DNA of 64,000 nt from the NCBI RefSeq assembly GCF_017165765.1, contig NZ_JAFGZD010000010.1, forward strand, positions 1 through 64,000. Direction: 5' to 3'. The notes below the pieces were generated by a model. The model saw nothing but the letters and a program-made list of their open reading frames with translations, was not told where the DNA came from and ran no database searches. The position numbers were made by a program, and so were the translations under genes. The DNA comes from Pseudomonas capsici (GTDB lineage Bacteria > Pseudomonadota > Gammaproteobacteria > Pseudomonadales > Pseudomonadaceae). Below are positions 59,592 through 64,000 of the stretch, in pieces (position 1 is the stretch's first letter; each line of letters opens with the position of its first letter).

Positions 59592-60798
59592 GCGCGAGTT
59601 CCTTGCTTGGGGGCGAAATCCGGGTGTAGATACCTTCCAGCTGGGCGGCCGAAACCGACCAGTCGTGCCGTGAGCGCACGTAGGCACGTCCGGCTTCGCC
59701 AATCTGAATGAGACGTGCAGGGCTGTCGATGTTGTCGGCGATCAGACGCGCCAGTTGTGCCGGCTCCTCGCTGCCCAGATAGTGCTCGCCATGGGTGACG
59801 TCCAGACCTGAAACGCCTTGCCCGGTCGTGACCACCGGCAGACCGGCAGCCATGGACTCCAGAATCTTCAGCTTCGAGCCGCCACCCTGGCGCAGGGGGG
59901 CGAAAAACATCGAGGAACTGCTTTGCAGGGCGCGCAGGTCCGGCACGAAACCCAGCCACTCGATGCGCTGATCGGGCCAGCGCTCGCGCCAGGACTCGGG
60001 CATGCCAAAGCCGCCGATGGCAAGGCGCACGGTGGGTGAAAGCTCCCAGACCAGCGGCATGATTTCGTCCAGCGCCCATTCGACGGCATCCACATTGGGA
60101 CCGTATTCATAGTTGCCGATGAACAGCAGACGGCGGTTGTAGCGGTCTGCATGAACGTTGGCGTAGTAGCTGCAATCAACGCTGTTGACGGCAATGGACG
60201 TGGCCCGGCCACTCAGGCGCGAAAGCACCTTGGCATCTTCTTCGGTCACGGCGACCAGTTCGCTGGTCTGGCGGAAGACCCGCAGCTCCCAGCGCCGGTA
60301 GCGCCAGCGGTCATAGACGGCGAAAAGGCTGGCCCAGCGGGGTAGGCGGTCATAACTGGCTGCGCCCAGCGCCGATTCGACGTTGTGTTCTGTGAGCACG
60401 AACGGCTTGCCCGAGCGCTTGAGCGGCCCCTCGAACGGCTGAAAGGCATAGGTGTGCTGGAGCTGAATGATGTCCCAGTCTTCTTCGAGCAGCTTTTCAA
60501 AGGCCTGCTCCAGTTTGGGGGCATAGCCGTTGACGCTGGCCAGCATCGGCGGTGGCGCAAAAGCCACGGCCAGCAGGGTGCGCAGGCTGAACAGCGGACG
60601 CCGGTCGATGACGATCAGGCGTTCCAGCCAGGGTTCCAGCGCGCTGCGACAGGCATCGTCGAGCGGCACCTTGGATTGCACCAGCAGGGTGATTCGATGA
60701 CCGCGTGCGGCCAGATTGCGCAGCAGATGATACTCACGTGTCTTGCCGCCGCTGGTGGTGGGCCAGGGCAGGTAGGGCAGTGTCCATAGAATTCGCAT
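59575..60798 (-). CDS. pslH: Glycosyltransferase PslH
   Basis: The start ATG 60798 (MRILWTLPYLPWPTTSGGK) gives 407 residues; five extra in-frame codons upstream overlap the end of pslG and are ignored. GT4 features: LPWPTTSGGKTREYHLLRNLAARGH at the N-terminus and RQGGGSKLKILESMAAGLPVVTT near residue 320. It should add a sugar to the Psl repeat unit. PslH of P. aeruginosa has 402 residues. It lies two bases after the pslG stop. Confidence 0.85.
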   Translation of the reverse strand: MRILWTLPYLPWPTTSGGKTREYHLLRNLAARGHRITLLVQSKVPLDDACRSALEPWLERLIVIDRRPLFSLRTLLAVAFAPPPMLASVNGYAPKLEQAFEKLLEEDWDIIQLQHTYAFQPFEGPLKRSGKPFVLTEHNVESALGAASYDRLPRWASLFAVYDRWRYRRWELRVFRQTSELVAVTEEDAKVLSRLSGRATSIAVNSVDCSYYANVHADRYNRRLLFIGNYEYGPNVDAVEWALDEIMPLVWELSPTVRLAIGGFGMPESWRERWPDQRIEWLGFVPDLRALQSSSSMFFAPLRQGGGSKLKILESMAAGLPVVTTGQGVSGLDVTHGEHYLGSEEPAQLARLIADNIDSPARLIQIGEAGRAYVRSRHDWSVSAAQLEGIYTRISPPSKELAHAYRT

Positions 60799-60800
60799 GC

Positions 60801-62123
60801 TTATGGATTCCATTCCAGAATTTGCAGGGTGGGTTTGAGTGCCAGGCTGATGCCCTGGCTACCGGATAAGGGAGTCTGGGTGCCGGTCAATGGATCATGC
60901 ACGATGCCTTCATGGATTTGCGGGAAATTCAGGGTGGTGCCGGTGGCGCTCCAGAACATCAGCAGGCGTTTGCCGTCGCTGCTGCGTGTCCATGGCACGG
61001 CAAACAGATCATCGGGGACTGTGCTGACGGTGGGCGGAGCGGCTGGCTCCAGGCGCGGCCCGGTAATGTTCAGAAAATTCTGCAGCGCGGTATAGACCGG
61101 CTTGGGGTTGGCTTGCAGGTCGAGCAGGCCGTAACCCTGATCGCGGGCGCTGGCGCGTTCGTCCAGATCGCTGAGGTTGAACAGGAAGATGCGCTGGAAA
61201 TCCAGGGCGCTCATCAGTGCCAGGCGGCGCAGGGTGTAATCGGCCTGGCCCTGGGTGCCGATGATGGCCTGCATTTCCACCGGGCCGGCATAGCTCGACC
61301 AGCCCCATTCGGTGGCCCAGACCTGTGACACGCCATTGCTGTGCAGCAGATTGTTCATGGCATTGGAGCGCACCAGGAAATCCCGGTCTTTGACCGAGTC
61401 GCCTTCGGGGTATTCGGAGTACGGGTGATACGCCGCCACAATGTTCTGCGAGCCCAGGCCGTTTTCGACCAGTCTCTGCAGCATGTAGTCCGAACGATGC
61501 TGCATCTGGCTGTAATAGGCCATGCCGGCTGTCACGATGGTCTTGTCCGGCATGACAGAGCGGATCGCATTGGCTGTGGTGGTCAGCAGATTACCGTAGG
61601 CAACCGGGTCGGCCTGGGGCAGCCAGATGATGTTCGGCTCGTTCCAGACCTGCCAGTTACCGACATGAGGATAACGCTGGGCCAGCGCCGCCATGCGTGC
61701 GGCGAAAACGTTGAAATCCAGCGGAGGATACTGATCGCGGCTCGCTGCGGTAGAAACCGAACTGCTGGCGAAGGGTGCCGAGCCCACCAGATAGGCGAGG
61801 GTGTTGTAGCGATGGCTCTTGATGGCAGCCATGGCGTTATCAAGATCCGTGAGGTTGTACTGATCCTGGACCGGCTCGATGATCGGCCAGTGAATGGTCA
61901 GTCGCACCCAGTTCAGCCCCAGTGCGTCCAGACGCTCCATTTGCTGCTGGTAGATCTCCGGGGCGAAATACTGGAACTGCACGTTGACGCCCAGGAAGTC
62001 CTTCCAGACCACCGCGCGCGGTGCCTGCAGGACGGTCGCTGCCTGAGCGAAAGCTCCTGCCAATGTCATCGCGACGCTCAGTAATGCCGCGATGCCCAGC
62101 CGTGATCTTGATGTGCGCTGCAT
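60801..62123 (-). CDS. pslG: Periplasmic glycoside hydrolase PslG
   Basis: The 440-residue protein has an N-terminal signal or anchor (ALLSVAMTLAGAFAQAA, residues 13-29) and a TIM-barrel. Catalytic acid E162 is in WQVWNEPNIIW and nucleophile E272 in VWATEWGWSSYAG, corresponding to E165 and E276 of the P. aeruginosa enzyme (442 residues). It is an endoglycosidase of the GH39 type that cuts Psl and is important for biofilm matrix turnover. It starts one base after pslF ends. Confidence 0.92.
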   Translation of the reverse strand: MQRTSRSRLGIAALLSVAMTLAGAFAQAATVLQAPRAVVWKDFLGVNVQFQYFAPEIYQQQMERLDALGLNWVRLTIHWPIIEPVQDQYNLTDLDNAMAAIKSHRYNTLAYLVGSAPFASSSVSTAASRDQYPPLDFNVFAARMAALAQRYPHVGNWQVWNEPNIIWLPQADPVAYGNLLTTTANAIRSVMPDKTIVTAGMAYYSQMQHRSDYMLQRLVENGLGSQNIVAAYHPYSEYPEGDSVKDRDFLVRSNAMNNLLHSNGVSQVWATEWGWSSYAGPVEMQAIIGTQGQADYTLRRLALMSALDFQRIFLFNLSDLDERASARDQGYGLLDLQANPKPVYTALQNFLNITGPRLEPAAPPTVSTVPDDLFAVPWTRSSDGKRLLMFWSATGTTLNFPQIHEGIVHDPLTGTQTPLSGSQGISLALKPTLQILEWNP

Positions 62124-62124
62124 G

Positions 62125-63303
62125 TCAGTTCACCTCGCATGCCTGCCTGAATACATCCCTGAAACGTTCTGCCGTCTGGCTCCAGACACGGGTCTTGCCT
62201 ATGCGCGTAGCGTTTTCCGACCATTCGATGGCCATCCGCGGTGCTGCGCAGATACGATTCAATGCCTCGGTCAAAGCGGCTACATCGCCCTGGGGATAGA
62301 TCATGCCGTTGCCATGGGAGACTTCTTCGGCAAACGAGCGGGCATCAGACGTGATGACTCCGCGACCGCAGGCAGTGGCCCAGGACAGCGCGCCGCTGGT
62401 GCCGCGCAGCTTGCCCAGAATCTTCAGTTTGCTGGACTCGCGATAGGGCAGGACCATCACGTGATGGGCCTGGATGACATGGGGGATCTGTTCGGCGGGC
62501 AGGTCCAGTTGCCAGTCCACCAGATCCACCAGACCCAGTTGCCGGATACGCAGACGCAACTGGTCCAGATAGCTGCCCGACGGTCCAAAGGCCATTTCCG
62601 GTTCGCTGCCACCGGCCAGTGTCAGGCGGACTTTGGCGCGCAATTGCGGCTGGGCGACAAAGACATTGGCCAAGGCATCCAGAAGGTCCTCGATACCCTT
62701 GCCGCGATAGATGAAGCCGAAATACAGCAACCGCAGAGGCTGCAGAGCCGGGAGTGGCACCGGTTCGATTGCCAGGTTGCCATGATTGATCACGGCCATC
62801 TGCGACTGTTCCAGGCCCATGCGTTGTTTCAGGCTCTGGCTGCCTGCCTGAGTCAGGGTGATCAGGCGGGTCATGCTTCTTGCCAGTTGGCGCTCTTCGC
62901 GCAGGCACAGCGGGTCGGCCAGTACCGTGGCGATTTCCGGCAGGGGCGAGCGCATGCTGCTGGCCAGGGATAACGGCCATGGCAGTTTTTCCCGACGCCA
63001 TACCAGGCGCTCCGGATCATGCACGGTGGCGGTCAAGGGCAAATGCGGGAAACGCTGACGCAATACCCGCAATGCCTGAAACTCCGCCAGTCGTCCGCCG
63101 CCCAGTTCGGCATGCACCAGATCGATGCCGCTCCAGTCGGTTTCGGCAACACGTTGCTCGGCCTGGCGAGGATCGTTGCCGATGCCCTGCAAGGGCGTAT
63201 GTACCTGCACGCCCGACTCCAGCAGAGCATGCCTGAGGTGCCCGGCATAATCGGCGATGCCGTTCTGTTCCGGTGGCAGTGGGGCGAGCAGGGCTATTTG
63301 CAT
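62125..63303 (-). CDS. pslF: Glycosyltransferase PslF
   Basis: The 392-residue GT4 enzyme begins MQIALLAPLPPEQNGIADYAGHLRHALL (N-terminal GT-B half with PPEQNGIADY) and has LLYFGFIYRGKGIEDLLDALA near residue 212. HHVMVLPYRESSKLKILGKLRGTSGALSWATACGRGVITSD lies near residue 300. PslF of P. aeruginosa has 395 residues. It probably adds a sugar to the lipid-linked unit. The start overlaps the pslE stop by one base. Confidence 0.86.
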   Translation of the reverse strand: MQIALLAPLPPEQNGIADYAGHLRHALLESGVQVHTPLQGIGNDPRQAEQRVAETDWSGIDLVHAELGGGRLAEFQALRVLRQRFPHLPLTATVHDPERLVWRREKLPWPLSLASSMRSPLPEIATVLADPLCLREERQLARSMTRLITLTQAGSQSLKQRMGLEQSQMAVINHGNLAIEPVPLPALQPLRLLYFGFIYRGKGIEDLLDALANVFVAQPQLRAKVRLTLAGGSEPEMAFGPSGSYLDQLRLRIRQLGLVDLVDWQLDLPAEQIPHVIQAHHVMVLPYRESSKLKILGKLRGTSGALSWATACGRGVITSDARSFAEEVSHGNGMIYPQGDVAALTEALNRICAAPRMAIEWSENATRIGKTRVWSQTAERFRDVFRQACEVN

Positions 63304-64000
63304 CAGGCACGGCTCCCGATACGTTTGAGGAAACGCAGGACACTTTCCGGGACCACGAAGCGGCGGCGGTTGAGAATAATGCCGTCGACTTTCTTGAACG
63401 CGGTGTTCAGCGTGGTCAGTGCATCTTCGAGCATCGGTACGGTGGTTTGCTCTGCACGCACCACCAGCACGATCTGATCGGCATCGCGCAGCAGGACAAA
63501 CGCCTCCTGGTTACCGTAGACGCCTGACGCATTGATCAGCGCGATCTCTCCCGGTTTTGCCGGGCCGCGTCCCTCAGTGCGTACCTTGTGACCCTGTTCG
63601 ATCAGCAGGGTACTGAGGCGCGAGATGACAAAGTTCACCCCTTCACCGCGGTGTACGGAGGTGAAACCGATGGCCAGGCCTTTTTCCGCAACCTGACCCA
63701 GCGGCAGGATGCCGTAGATCCGGTGCAGGTTGGCCGTGAGGGCTGCACTGCGATCCTGGGCACGTTCCAGGTCCGGGAGACTGGTCCAGACCGGTACGCC
63801 AAAACGTCCTTCGATCTTGTCGCCGTCGTGGATGCGCTGGTCCAGCAGATAGAAGAAGTACAGCGCCAGGAAACCCACGACAACGCTCAAGGGGAAGGCC
63901 ATCAGCAGCATCAACAGGCTTTTCGGGAAGACCCGGCTGGCGTTGAAGGTAGCGTCTTCAATGGTGGCGATGTTGCTGATCTGGCTGTTATCCAGTTCGC
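63303..64000 (-). CDS. pslE: Wzz/BY-kinase-like chain-length protein PslE (3' end)
   Basis: The frame runs off the window edge at 64000; about 231 residues of the C-terminal end are seen. A membrane helix (LMAFPLSVVVGFLALYFFYLLDQRI) follows a periplasmic part, then a cytoplasmic region with FGVPVWTSLPDLERA and a degenerate P-loop-like region (GFTSVHRGEGVNFVISRLSTLL). This is the GWT-type BY-kinase pattern with SVHRGEG in place of a standard Walker A GxxxxGK[ST]. PslE of P. aeruginosa (662 residues) has this layout. Confidence 0.82.
   Translation of the reverse strand, partial: ELDNSQISNIATIEDATFNASRVFPKSLLMLLMAFPLSVVVGFLALYFFYLLDQRIHDGDKIEGRFGVPVWTSLPDLERAQDRSAALTANLHRIYGILPLGQVAEKGLAIGFTSVHRGEGVNFVISRLSTLLIEQGHKVRTEGRGPAKPGEIALINASGVYGNQEAFVLLRDADQIVLVVRAEQTTVPMLEDALTTLNTAFKKVDGIILNRRRFVVPESVLRFLKRIGSRA

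Noticed and set aside
1..64000. tRNA, rRNA, CRISPR, prophage or intact IS
   Set aside because: No cloverleaf, repeat-spacer array, transposase or phage structural gene was recognised anywhere in the window.

Overview
This window reads as a chromosome segment of a Pseudomonas of the P. syringae group or a close relative. The grounds are high-GC coding with typical Pseudomonas gene sets (katB-ankB, gntT/gntK/gntR, glcB and glcDEF-glcG with glcC, hpd/hmgA/fahA/maiA, a psl exopolysaccharide operon), Pseudomonas-type REP sequences, an RsmE-like CsrA and DUF1652/DUF6434-type proteins. The assignment rests on recognised families only; no search was run.

Left part (1-7500): an accessory, AT-richer, partly decayed region. 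It holds the 3' part of a large protein ending in a PD-(D/E)XK-like nuclease domain, two small broken genes, a two-helix membrane protein, a protein with a clear HEPN motif, an unknown membrane-anchored protein and two small DUF proteins. It looks like a degrading defence or toxin island.

7.7-27.4 kb: core-like genes. In order: a hybrid histidine kinase, a chemoreceptor, ankB and periplasmic catalase katB (minus), an acetyltransferase, a TetR/SDR pair, secreted CAP-domain and SnoaL-like proteins, a DUF3237 protein, two lipoprotein genes in tandem, a lipoprotein-like alpha/beta hydrolase, a GNAT, a DUF1652 protein, an unknown flavoprotein, a YdcH-like protein, a three-gene envelope-stress operon and csrA/rsmE. 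A 173-nt near-perfect palindromic element lies just beyond the gntT stop.

28-41 kb: carbon metabolism. The gluconate genes carry three copies of one palindromic operator (AGACAGCGCTGTCT). The glycolate genes (glcD-E-F-G and malate synthase glcB, minus) diverge from glcC, with two TGGTnnnACCA operators between them. Both sets of operators also decide translation starts. Tyrosine/homogentisate catabolism follows: maiA-hpd, then an IclR regulator diverging from hmgA-fahA across a perfect AATTACG-N5-CGTAATT palindrome.

44-54.8 kb: regulators and accessory enzymes. These are a GlxA-type AraC regulator diverging from an isonitrile-hydratase-like DJ-1 protein (Asp17/Cys101), a TetR/metallo-beta-lactamase pair, a LysR regulator, a lipoprotein, a PIN-domain protein with a large insertion and no visible antitoxin, a LysR gene fragment, a second chemoreceptor, and a TetR/NAD(P)H oxidoreductase pair.

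54.8-64 kb: the distal part of a psl-type exopolysaccharide operon on the minus strand (pslE, cut by the window edge, then pslF, G, H, I, J, an extra hexapeptide acyltransferase, and pslK). Genes overlap or abut, so it is probably one transcript. No tRNA, rRNA, CRISPR array, intact insertion sequence or prophage was seen.
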